The position numbers were made by a program, and so were the translations under genes. Under the pieces are notes generated by a model, which was given only the letters and a program-made list of their open reading frames with translations, did no database searches and was not told the origin of the DNA. A DNA stretch of 64,000 nt from Micromonospora sp. NBC_01699 (GTDB lineage: Bacteria > Actinomycetota > Actinomycetes > Mycobacteriales > Micromonosporaceae): assembly GCF_036250065.1 (NCBI RefSeq), contig NZ_CP109199.1:3596001-3660000 (forward strand). Direction: 5' to 3'. Within the stretch, counting starts at the first letter, position 1. Each line of letters starts with the position of its first letter. Shown piece after piece: positions 34,608-41,456 of the stretch.

Positions 34608-35171
34608 ATGGATTTTTCCATCGCGAAGATGGGCTATGACCAGGATCAGGTTGACTCGTGCCTGGCCGATCTGAGTGAGCGGTTGGCCCGGCTGGCCGCG
34701 CCGGCCGACGTCGCCGCCGGACCCGGCGACGAGCTGATCCGCGTACGCCAGGAGGCGGCCCGGCTGCACGGAATGCTGACCGGGGGATCGGCGGGCGATC
34801 GTGGCCCGGCGCGGATGCGGGAGCTGCTCGCCGTGGCCGAGCAGGAAGCGGCGCAGCTCCTGGCGCGGGCCCGGGGCGAGTTGACCGCGGCGCAGGAGGA
34901 GGCCCGTCAGCTGCGCGACCAGGTGTACGCGGAGGCGGTGCAGGCCCGCCGCGAGTTCGAGGCGGCGTTGCACGCCCGGCGCCTGCGCGAGCAGCAGGTG
35001 GACCACATCCTGCGGGACGTGACCGTGGTCGACGCTCCGACGGATGGCCAGGAGGCGGCGCCGCCCGCCACCGCCGTACCGGCGACCAGGGCGATGGCGG
35101 AGGAGGTCGCGGCGGACGATCGGCCGGACACCGTGCCACCGGCCGAGAGTCTGAACCGGGCCCAGGTGTGA
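34608..35171 (+). CDS. DivIVA-like coiled-coil protein
   Basis: This 187-aa protein has an N-terminus (MDFSIAKMGYDQDQVDSCLA) with the GYDxxQVD pattern of DivIVA-type lipid-binding tips, followed by a long Ala/Glu/Arg-rich coiled coil (about 40-135; AVAEQEAAQLLARARGELTA, EEARQLRDQVYAEAVQARRE) and a disordered acidic tail. The ATG at 34608 follows a GGGGGG run. Members mark curved membrane and guide polar growth. It is shorter than true DivIVA/Wag31, so a related polar or septal adaptor is more likely. Confidence 0.65.
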   Translation: MDFSIAKMGYDQDQVDSCLADLSERLARLAAPADVAAGPGDELIRVRQEAARLHGMLTGGSAGDRGPARMRELLAVAEQEAAQLLARARGELTAAQEEARQLRDQVYAEAVQARREFEAALHARRLREQQVDHILRDVTVVDAPTDGQEAAPPATAVPATRAMAEEVAADDRPDTVPPAESLNRAQV

Positions 35172-35207
35172 GCCGGCGCGCGGGGCGGGACGCAGCGGCG
35201 CCGGTGT

Positions 35208-36119
35208 TCAGACGAGCGCGCCGACGATCGTGGTCGCCCGGTCCTCGTGCTGGGCGTACGCGTCGGGAAACGCGGAGACCTGAACCGCCTGGGCCGCCCC
35301 GCTGACGCTCATCTGCTGCCAACCGGGGATCTGCAACAGCGCCTCGAAGAACGCCTGCGCCGCGTACGCCGGTTTCATCAGGTCGGCGACGGCACCCCAG
35401 CCGCTGCTGGTGCGCTGCTGGAACAGGCCCACCGAGTCGTAGTCGTACCCGGTGCCCTGGTTGGGGTAGTCCAGCGACTCCGGCAGCGCCGGGTTGGCCA
35501 GGTTGTACAGGTTGCTCTCCTGCATCGCGGTGGCGATGGCGACGATCAGGCCCTGGCGGGGGATGCCGAGCTTGGTCCCGACCTTGACGATGGTGGCGGC
35601 GTTGTCCATCTGGGCCTGGTCGAGCCCGGCGACCGGCTTCGGCTTGGCCGGTTTGGTCGGCTTGCGGGTCGGCGGCTTGGTCGGTGCCTTGCTCTTGGCG
35701 ACGGCGCTGGGTGTCGGCGTGGTCGGGGTGGGGGTCGGCGGCAGGGGAGCCCGCTCGGCCCGGCTGGCCGCCTGCTTCTCGGCTATCGCCGCGCGGTCGG
35801 CCAGTGCGGTGGTGTCGACCAGTGCCGCGTGCAGTGGTCGCGTCGGTGTGGTGGCCGCGCGTGACTCGGTGAACGCGACGAACCCGAGGCAGCAGGTCAC
35901 TCCGGTGACCAGGGTCAGCCGCAGCGGGGTCGAGGTGAGCACGGTCCGGATCCGGGACGGGGACGCCGTCGGGGTCCGGGCGGTGGACCGCCGCAGCGGG
36001 TTCCGCCGGGCGGGGGACCGGTGCGCACCCGTTCTCCGGTTGTCCGATGGCGGCTCAGCCGAACGGATGGGCCCGGGGTTGCTGGTCGACTCACTCTTCA
36101 CCTCGTCGTTGGGATGCAC
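35208..36119 (-). CDS. Membrane-anchored protein with lysozyme-like C-terminal domain
   Basis: The 303-aa protein has a basic cytoplasmic N-terminus, one TM segment (about 71-88; LTLVTGVTCCLGFVAFTES), a Pro/Thr/Lys-rich wall-spanning linker (PTPTPTTPTPSAVAKSKAPT) and a C-terminal domain (about 170-303) with a lysozyme-like pattern: LIVAIATAMQESNLYNL, DSVGLFQQRTSSGWG and VQVSAFPDAYAQHEDRA. The Glu in MQESNL is the likely catalytic acid. A paralogue of this domain lies at 63407. It probably cuts or binds peptidoglycan at the cell surface. It is a single gene, opposite to the DivIVA-like gene. Confidence 0.75.
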   Translation of the reverse strand: MHPNDEVKSESTSNPGPIRSAEPPSDNRRTGAHRSPARRNPLRRSTARTPTASPSRIRTVLTSTPLRLTLVTGVTCCLGFVAFTESRAATTPTRPLHAALVDTTALADRAAIAEKQAASRAERAPLPPTPTPTTPTPSAVAKSKAPTKPPTRKPTKPAKPKPVAGLDQAQMDNAATIVKVGTKLGIPRQGLIVAIATAMQESNLYNLANPALPESLDYPNQGTGYDYDSVGLFQQRTSSGWGAVADLMKPAYAAQAFFEALLQIPGWQQMSVSGAAQAVQVSAFPDAYAQHEDRATTIVGALV

Positions 36120-36472
36120 CCGCCGAGGCTAGGCAATGCCGCCCGCCCGTGGGCCGCTCGATGCCGTGGCGTGCGCCACAGTTTTGCCTGGTCAGCCGGT
36201 CATCGGGCGGCAGCCGGGGGCGGCCGGTCGCGAATGCCGCAAGACCGGCATATCCGTCGTGTCTGATCTGGTGGTGCGACCGGACGCAGTCGCCGGCCAC
36301 CCGTGGGACGCACCGAGCCGGGGTAACCGGATCCCATGATCGGATGAGCTGCACCGGGTCGTTCGGACCTGTTCTACCTCCCCGGAAGGGTGATCGGGTC
36401 ACCCGCGCCGGCGGGACGGTCGCGCCGTCGTCCGGTCAACCGATGCGCCCGCGACCGTCCCGCTCGCCGTCG
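36120..36472. other. 353-base intergenic stretch
   Basis: No convincing gene on either strand. A small dyad, GGGTGA-N5-TCACCC (36388-36404), lies 69 bases after the MFS stop (reading on -) and may act as a terminator. The portion next to 36119 should hold the promoter of the lysozyme-like gene. Confidence 0.35.
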
Positions 36473-37786
36473 CTAGCGAAGCCGTACGCGCTGACGGACT
36501 CGGCCGCCGACGAGCCGACCGGGGAGCCCGTCGGCCGGCGGGCGTTCGGGATGGGCGCGGCGGATCGGCGTACGCAGCGCGCTCGCGACCACCGCCAGAC
36601 AGGCGCCGCCGGTGACCAGGAGGACCCATGCCGTGCCCCAGCGTGCCGTCGCTGTGGTGAGTAGCGCCGCCCCGATCGGGCCGGGAGCCGTGTGGATCGT
36701 CCAGAACGCCGAGGTGACCCGGCCGAGCAGGGGATCCGGGGTGACCTCCTGCCGCAGCGACAGTGAGCAGATGCCCGCCACGCTCGTGCCGAACACCACC
36801 ACGCTGACGAGGACCGCCACCGTACGGGCGTCACCGGATCTCCCGAGCGCCGCGACGCCCAGACCGGCGACGCCGAGGGCGGCGAGCGCGTACGAGCCGA
36901 TCCAGCAGACGCCGAAGCCGAGCCGGCGGCGGGCCGGGGCGACCAGGAGTGCGGCGGCGATCGTCCCGAGCGCGGCGGTGGCGAGCACGTAGCCGACCGT
37001 CCGGTCGGACCGGCCGAGGTCGTGCTTGAGGTGGTAGATGTACAGGTCGGTCAGGCCGAAGGTCAGGAAGGTGAGCAGTGCCAACCGTCCGGTCAGCGCC
37101 CGCAGCACCGGCTGCCGCCGGAGGAACCGGGCGCCGACCAGCAGCTCGTCCGGCCCCGGCCGGCTCCGGACACCCACCGGGTCGTTTCCGGCCCGGTGGA
37201 GGCGGACCAGGCAGAGGCCGAGGGCGGACACGGCGAATGTGGCGGCGTTCACCCCGATCGCGGCGGTCGGCCCGAGCAGGGCGGACAGCCCGCCGGCGAG
37301 CATCGGGCCGACCACCCCGGCGGCGGCGTAGCTGGCGAACAGCCGGCCGTTGGCCCGGGTGATCCGGGCCGGCGGCACCAGGCTCGGCACCGCGCTGACG
37401 TACCCGACCTGGAAGACCATTGCCACCGCGCTGCCCAGCGGCATCACCGCGTACAGCAGCCAGGGTTGCGGGGAGAACACCCACACCAGTGGGATCAGCG
37501 CGTAGAGCAGCGCGCGTACGGCGTCGCACCAGATCAGCAACGTACGGCGGTCGACCCGGTCGACCAGCACGCCGGCGCCGATCCCGGCGACGATCGACGC
37601 CGCCCCGGCCATCCCGGTGAGCAGCCCCATCCGGGTGACCGAGCCGGTGGCGTCGAGCACCAACAGCGGGATGGCGACGAACGAGAACGAGTGCCCGCCC
37701 ACGGAGAGGGTCTGTACCAGCCAGAAGATGGTGAAGTTCCGGTCGTGCCACAGCGGCCGGTCCCGCTCCGGCACGACGGCGCTCAC
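36473..37786 (-). CDS. MFS transporter (MefA-like efflux type)
   Basis: This 437-aa protein has about 12 hydrophobic segments; the first pair reads FTIFWLVQTLSVGGHSFSFV and GLLTGMAGAASIVAGIGAGV, and LVDRVDRRTLLIWCDAVRAL is the cytoplasmic loop 2-3 motif. The pattern is that of drug/H+ antiporters of the MefA/Tet(V)-like group. Its GTG overlaps the stop of the Clp_N/HTH regulator by four bases (GTGA at 37783-37786). The same promoter with two operators would therefore control regulator and exporter. The substrate is unknown. Confidence 0.88.
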   Translation of the reverse strand: MSAVVPERDRPLWHDRNFTIFWLVQTLSVGGHSFSFVAIPLLVLDATGSVTRMGLLTGMAGAASIVAGIGAGVLVDRVDRRTLLIWCDAVRALLYALIPLVWVFSPQPWLLYAVMPLGSAVAMVFQVGYVSAVPSLVPPARITRANGRLFASYAAAGVVGPMLAGGLSALLGPTAAIGVNAATFAVSALGLCLVRLHRAGNDPVGVRSRPGPDELLVGARFLRRQPVLRALTGRLALLTFLTFGLTDLYIYHLKHDLGRSDRTVGYVLATAALGTIAAALLVAPARRRLGFGVCWIGSYALAALGVAGLGVAALGRSGDARTVAVLVSVVVFGTSVAGICSLSLRQEVTPDPLLGRVTSAFWTIHTAPGPIGAALLTTATARWGTAWVLLVTGGACLAVVASALRTPIRRAHPERPPADGLPGRLVGGRVRQRVRLR

Positions 37787-38517
37787 CCGTCGGACCCCGG
37801 TGCCCGCTCCCGCGCGTACGCCTCGACCACCCAGTGCTCCACCCGGTCGCGGGTGACACCGAGGTCGACGAGGACCCGTGCACCCGGCTCGTCCGGGTCC
37901 CGGAGCAGCCCGAGCAGCAGGTGTTCGGTGCCGACGTAGTTGTGTCCCAGGCGCAGCGCCTCCTGGAAGGTCAGGTCCCGTACCCGCCGTGCGCCGGGGG
38001 ACAGCACCGGCGGGACGTGGCGGCCGTCGGTGGGCGGACCGAGGGTTGCCCGGGTCGCCGCCCCGACGGTCCCCGCCGGCAGACCCAGCCCCACCAGCGC
38101 CCGTACGGCCAGGCCGTCCGGTTCGTGCAGCAGGCCGAGCAGCAGGTGCGCGCCGGTGATCTCCTCGTGACCGGCGCGCTGGGCTTCCGCCTCCGCCTGC
38201 CGTACGACGTGCTGCGCCCGGTCGGTGAACCGGGCGAAGACACCGGGCGGCAGGAGTTCCCCGCCATCGGCCCGCCCGACCACGAACCGCTTCTGTGCCG
38301 CCTGCTTGCTCACCCCCATCCGCCGGCCGATCTCGGTCCAGGACGCCCCGGACCGGCGCGCTTCGTCCACGAAGTGGCCGATCAGGTGGTCGGCGACCTC
38401 GTCGAGGTACTCGGCCACCACGGTGGCGTCGGACAGGTGGCCGAGCGCGGGCGCGTCGGGGCGCCGGCTGACCACGTACGCGATCAGTTCGTCGAGTCGC
38501 GCGGGCGGTTCGCTCAT
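37783..38517 (-). CDS. Clp_N-domain protein with N-terminal helix-turn-helix
   Basis: The 244-aa protein combines an N-terminal HTH (about 30-75; ASWTEIGRRMGVSKQAAQKR) with a C-terminal double Clp_N domain (about 85-235; TGAHLLLGLLHEPDGLAVRA and VGTEHLLLGLLRDPDEPGAR). The Clp_N repeat is normally the substrate-binding part of ClpA/ClpC; here it is joined to DNA binding instead of an ATPase. It heads the operon with the MFS exporter. Two identical dyads lie directly before its ATG, so autoregulation is likely. It may sense a ligand or a damaged protein with the Clp_N part. Confidence 0.8.
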   Translation of the reverse strand: MSEPPARLDELIAYVVSRRPDAPALGHLSDATVVAEYLDEVADHLIGHFVDEARRSGASWTEIGRRMGVSKQAAQKRFVVGRADGGELLPPGVFARFTDRAQHVVRQAEAEAQRAGHEEITGAHLLLGLLHEPDGLAVRALVGLGLPAGTVGAATRATLGPPTDGRHVPPVLSPGARRVRDLTFQEALRLGHNYVGTEHLLLGLLRDPDEPGARVLVDLGVTRDRVEHWVVEAYARERAPGSDG

Positions 38518-38519
38518 TG

Positions 38520-38565
38520 GTCAACCATAGGTTGACGCGGACCTCATCGTCAACCACCGGTTGAC
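38520..38565. promoter_or_regulatory. Two GTCAACC-N3-GGTTGAC operators before the Clp_N/HTH gene
   Basis: Two perfect 17-bp dyads with identical arms (38520-38536, spacer ATA; 38549-38565, spacer ACC) are centred 29 bp apart, near the phase of three helical turns. The first begins three bases before the start codon, so binding would block transcription or a leaderless start. The gene they precede encodes an HTH protein. Not seen elsewhere in the window. Confidence 0.75.
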
Positions 38566-38604
38566 GATGCTGGCCGACTACCGCCGGGCATCGGATGTCG
38601 GACC

Positions 38605-39579
38605 GTGCCCTCCGATACGATGCGGGTGGTGACCGCGAGCGAGACGAACCCCGCCGAACTGGGCGAGCCCCAGCCGCCGCGACGGCGACGCGGCCTGTTC
38701 GTCGCGGTGGCAGCCGTCCTTCTGGCCGCGGTGATCGCCGGTCACCGGCTGATCCCGAACATCGGCGGCTTCGGCAGCCTGGTCGACAGCGGCCTTCCCT
38801 TCCTCGGCCTCGGCATCCCGGTGCTCGCCCTCGTCGCCCTGCTGCGCCGGTCCCGCCTCGCCCTGCTGACACTGCTGCTGCCGATCCTGGTCTGGACCCT
38901 CATGTTCGGCACCGCCTGGCTGCCCGCCGGTGCCGGTGGGGCGGTCGCGCTGCGGGTGGCCAGCCAGAACCTCCGCGTCGGCAACCCGGATCCGGTCGCG
39001 ACCGTCACCGCGCTGGCCGGCACCGAACCCGACCTGATCGGCCTTCAGGAGGTGGCCGGCAACATCCAGGGCCCGGCCGCCGGGGCGCTGCGGGAGCGGT
39101 ACCCGTACCGGGCCGCCGAATCCACCGTCGCGCTCTGGAGTCGGTTCCCGATCCGCGACGACGTGGGCGTCGACACCGGGATGGGCTGGAACCGGGCGCT
39201 GCGGGCGGTGGTGGAGACACCGCACGGCGAGGTCGTCGTCTACGTCGTCCACCTCGGGTCGGCCCGCGCCGGGGACACCGCGACCCGTGACCACACGGTC
39301 GGCATGCTGGCCACCGCGTTGCGGCAGGACCCCGCCCAACGACTGATCGTGCTCGGCGACTTCAACACGGCCAGCACCGACCGGGCCATCTCGCCGCTGA
39401 CCGACCTGCTCGCCGACGCCCAGGCCGACGCGGGACGGGGGCTGGGCTTCACCTGGCCGGCGGCGCTGCCGGTCACCCGACCCGACCACGTCCTCTACCG
39501 CGGCCTCACCGCCGCCTCGGCGGGCGTGGTCCGCACCCCGGCCAGCGACCACCGTGCGGTGACCGCCGGCTTCCGCTGA
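38605..39579 (+). CDS. Endonuclease/exonuclease/phosphatase family protein with N-terminal membrane helices
   Basis: The 324-aa protein has three hydrophobic segments (about 32-105; LFVAVAAVLLAAVIAG, LPFLGLGIPVLALVALL, LALLTLLLPILVWTLMFGTA) and then an EEP catalytic domain: RVASQNLRVGN (metal Asn), GLQEV (metal Glu), VHLGS, LIVLGDFNTAS (Asp/Asn pair) and ASDHRAV (Asp/His). Such membrane-bound EEP enzymes cleave phosphodiesters or lipids outside the cell. The GTG at 38605 and ATG at 38620 are both possible; neither has a clear ribosome site. It is divergent to the Clp_N regulator. Confidence 0.82.
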   Translation: MPSDTMRVVTASETNPAELGEPQPPRRRRGLFVAVAAVLLAAVIAGHRLIPNIGGFGSLVDSGLPFLGLGIPVLALVALLRRSRLALLTLLLPILVWTLMFGTAWLPAGAGGAVALRVASQNLRVGNPDPVATVTALAGTEPDLIGLQEVAGNIQGPAAGALRERYPYRAAESTVALWSRFPIRDDVGVDTGMGWNRALRAVVETPHGEVVVYVVHLGSARAGDTATRDHTVGMLATALRQDPAQRLIVLGDFNTASTDRAISPLTDLLADAQADAGRGLGFTWPAALPVTRPDHVLYRGLTAASAGVVRTPASDHRAVTAGFR

Positions 39580-39605
39580 CCGCGCCGGCCGTTTGCACTG
39601 CCCGC

Positions 39606-39674
39606 GCCGGCTTTCGGGCTGACGGCCGGCTTTCGGGCTGACGGCCGGCTTTCGGGCTGACGGCCGGCTTTCGG
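39606..39674. repeat. Tandem 19-bp repeat, 3.6 units
   Basis: Units of 19 bp (GCCGGCTTTCGGGCTGACG) start at 39606, 39625, 39644 and 39663, the last one partial. Each holds a GCCGGC palindrome. It lies between convergent stops at 39579 and 39713. Copies are identical, so it is recent or actively kept uniform. It might act as a terminator region. Confidence 0.85.
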
Positions 39675-39712
39675 CGGAACGTCGTTTTCGCTGGCGAGCG
39701 AGGGACGGGGGA

Positions 39713-40132
39713 TCAGCGGTCGGCGGATGTCGCCGGGCTGACGGTGAGCGTGTGCCGGCCGCCACCGTTGCTGGAGAAGGGCCAGAGCCGATCGGCGGAG
39801 TCGGCCAACCTGGCCAACTGCTGTCGGGTGAGTCCCACCGCGGCGATGCTCGCCCGTACGTCGGCGTGGTAGCAGCCGTCGGGGTCGCGGCCGAGTCGCG
39901 CCTGCGCCCGTACCTGGACCGTGTGTGCCTCGTCGGTGACCGACGTCGCCGCCTCGACGGCGGCGTGGTGCAGGCAGGCGGCAAACGCCGCGGCGAGCAG
40001 TTCCTCCGGCGCCAGCCCGTTGCAGTGCGGTGCGAGCGGGGAGGCGAGCGCGGTCGAAAACCGCCCGTCGCCGGTACGCAACTGTCCGCCCTCCGCGATC
40101 GCCGTGCCCTCGCGGACCCACGAATCCGACAT
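39713..40132 (-). CDS. OsmC/Ohr-family protein lacking the second conserved cysteine
   Basis: This 139-aa protein has the OsmC/Ohr fold signature GLAPEELLAAAFAACLHHAA, with the first reactive-type Cys present. In normal members the second Cys lies in a CPxS motif; here the corresponding stretch reads LWPFSSNGGG, so Cys is replaced. A peroxidase cycle through a disulfide is therefore unlikely unless another Cys serves. The ATG at 40132 starts SDSWVREGTAIAEGG, as in Ohr proteins. It is monocistronic. Confidence 0.82.
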   Translation of the reverse strand: MSDSWVREGTAIAEGGQLRTGDGRFSTALASPLAPHCNGLAPEELLAAAFAACLHHAAVEAATSVTDEAHTVQVRAQARLGRDPDGCYHADVRASIAAVGLTRQQLARLADSADRLWPFSSNGGGRHTLTVSPATSADR

Positions 40133-40283
40133 CGCGTACCCCCTGTCGCTCCCCGCCGGGCTACCCGGCCGACACGCCGTAAAACACCGCACGGCCGGTC
40201 GGCCGGTCGAGATCGATTCGTCGGCGGCTGCGGCGGTACGCCAGCGCTGGCCCCGGCATCGGCGGATGACTATGGTGTGGCGC

Positions 40284-40946
40284 ATGCGTAGCACCGCCGG
40301 CCGAGTTCTCGCCGCCCTCGCCGTGATCCTGTTCGGGCTCACCCTGCCGTTGCTGTGGGCACCGCCCGCCGGAGCCGCGCAGGCGTCCCTGCGACAGAGC
40401 GACCCGGCTGCGGACCAGACCGTCGCGCGGCTGCCCGAGGTGATCACGCTGGTCTTCGATGAGTCGCCGTCCTCGGTGAAGATCATGGTCACCGGCCCGG
40501 ACGGGGTGGACGTGGTGTCCTCGCCGCCGAACATCAGGGGCGTCGGCGTACGCCAACCGGTCCGGCCCGGCGCCGCCGGCCGCTACACCGTCCGTTACGA
40601 GATGTCGCCGGTCACCGGCCCGCCCGCCGTCGGCACCTTCAGCTTCACCGTCACCGAGGCCGGGACCGCGCCCGCCGGTACCGTCCCGCCGCCCCCGGCC
40701 GGAGCGACGACGAACGCACCGGCTCCCGCGCCGGCCGGCACCGCGCCGGTGACCACGACCCCCGGCACCGACCCGGCCGCCGGTACCACCACCCCGAACA
40801 TCGGCACGCCACCGCCCGCGGCGCAGGCCAGTGACGCCGACGGCACATCCCGCCCGCTGCTGCTCGTGCTCGGGCTACTGGGTGCGGCCGTCCTCGCCGG
40901 TGCGGTAGTGCTCACCGTGAGGATCCGGGCCCGCCGCGCCGGCTGA
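40284..40946 (+). CDS. CopC-domain secreted/membrane protein
   Basis: The 220-aa precursor has a Sec signal (about 1-31; VLAALAVILFGLTLPLLWAP), a CopC-like Ig domain (about 34-125; ASLRQSDPAADQTVARLPEV, ITLVFDE, GTFSFTVTEA), a Pro/Thr/Ala-rich linker and a C-terminal TM helix (PLLLVLGLLGAAVLAGAVVL). The first mature residues are AQASL, whereas copper-binding CopC usually begins with His, so N-terminal copper binding may be lost. No CopD gene is nearby. ATG 40284 is preferred over 40272. Confidence 0.8.
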   Translation: MRSTAGRVLAALAVILFGLTLPLLWAPPAGAAQASLRQSDPAADQTVARLPEVITLVFDESPSSVKIMVTGPDGVDVVSSPPNIRGVGVRQPVRPGAAGRYTVRYEMSPVTGPPAVGTFSFTVTEAGTAPAGTVPPPPAGATTNAPAPAPAGTAPVTTTPGTDPAAGTTTPNIGTPPPAAQASDADGTSRPLLLVLGLLGAAVLAGAVVLTVRIRARRAG

Positions 40947-40964
40947 CCCCCACCCGACGACCGC

Positions 40965-40981
40965 CGGCCCCACCGGGGCCG
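40965..40981 (+). terminator. Small GC hairpin after copC-like gene
   Basis: Seven-base arms (40965-40971 and 40975-40981) with a 3-base loop lie 18 bases after the stop codon. Confidence 0.55.
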
Positions 40982-41149
40982 AACTCTCCCGTCCGGGGCG
41001 ACCGGCCGACCTCGGGTCGACATCCGCGTGCACCTGAACGCCACCGTCCGACCCGTCGTCCGCCTCCACCACGCCGTCTGATTCGACCCGGCGTGTCGCT
41101 GGTCGCGCTGCCCCGGATCGCCGCGCGGGTGCCCTGATCCGCCACCGAC

Positions 41150-41199
41150 GTCAAGGGATCGTCAAGAAGGGTCGGCCCGGCGTAGCGGGATCGTCAGGA
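41150..41199 (+). promoter_or_regulatory. Candidate KdpE-type direct repeats upstream of kdp
   Basis: GTCAAG occurs at 41150-41155 and 41161-41166, eleven bases apart, and a related GTCAGG at 41193-41198, 32 bases from the second. The longer unit GGGATCGTCARGA is repeated at 41155-41167 and 41187-41199. OmpR-family regulators bind direct repeats spaced by one turn. It lies 90-140 bases before the kdp leader ORF, in an otherwise gene-free 340-base gap. Confidence 0.4.
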
Positions 41200-41286
41200 C
41201 CGGTGACCCCGCCCGGTGGGGCGCGTTTCCATGGTTCGGTGCGGCCGGTCACGGCCGCGATGAACCCCCGATTGAGGAGACGTTCG

Positions 41287-41370
41287 GTGATCGACGTCGT
41301 GTTCGTGCTGCTGACAGTGGGACTGTTCGCGGCCCTTGCCCTGGTGGTCCGGGCGGTGGAGCGGCTGTGA
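41287..41370 (+). CDS. 27-aa hydrophobic leader protein before kdpF
   Basis: A GTG-started ORF encodes MIDVVFVLLTVGLFAALALV plus a basic end (VRAVERL), one transmembrane helix. GAGGAG lies at 41274-41279. Its TGA overlaps the kdpF GTG by four bases (41367-41370), so it is coupled to the operon. Similar tiny ORFs ahead of kdpF are known in actinobacteria; the role may be a membrane subunit like KdpF. Too short for normal gene finders. Confidence 0.6.
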   Translation: MIDVVFVLLTVGLFAALALVVRAVERL

Positions 41371-41456
41371 ACGTGGTCAACCTCGTCGGTCTGATCGTAT
41401 CGGCCGCGCTGGCTGTCTTCCTGGTGATTGCCCTCCTTTTCCCGGAGCGTTTCTAG
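41367..41456 (+). CDS. kdpF: KdpF, small subunit of the K+-transporting ATPase
   Basis: The 29-aa protein (MNVVNLVGLIVSAALAVFLV followed by IALLFPERF) is one transmembrane helix ending in the PERF/PEKF motif typical of KdpF. It stabilises the KdpFABC complex. Its start overlaps the leader ORF and its TAG abuts the kdpA ATG directly. Confidence 0.85.
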   Translation: MNVVNLVGLIVSAALAVFLVIALLFPERF

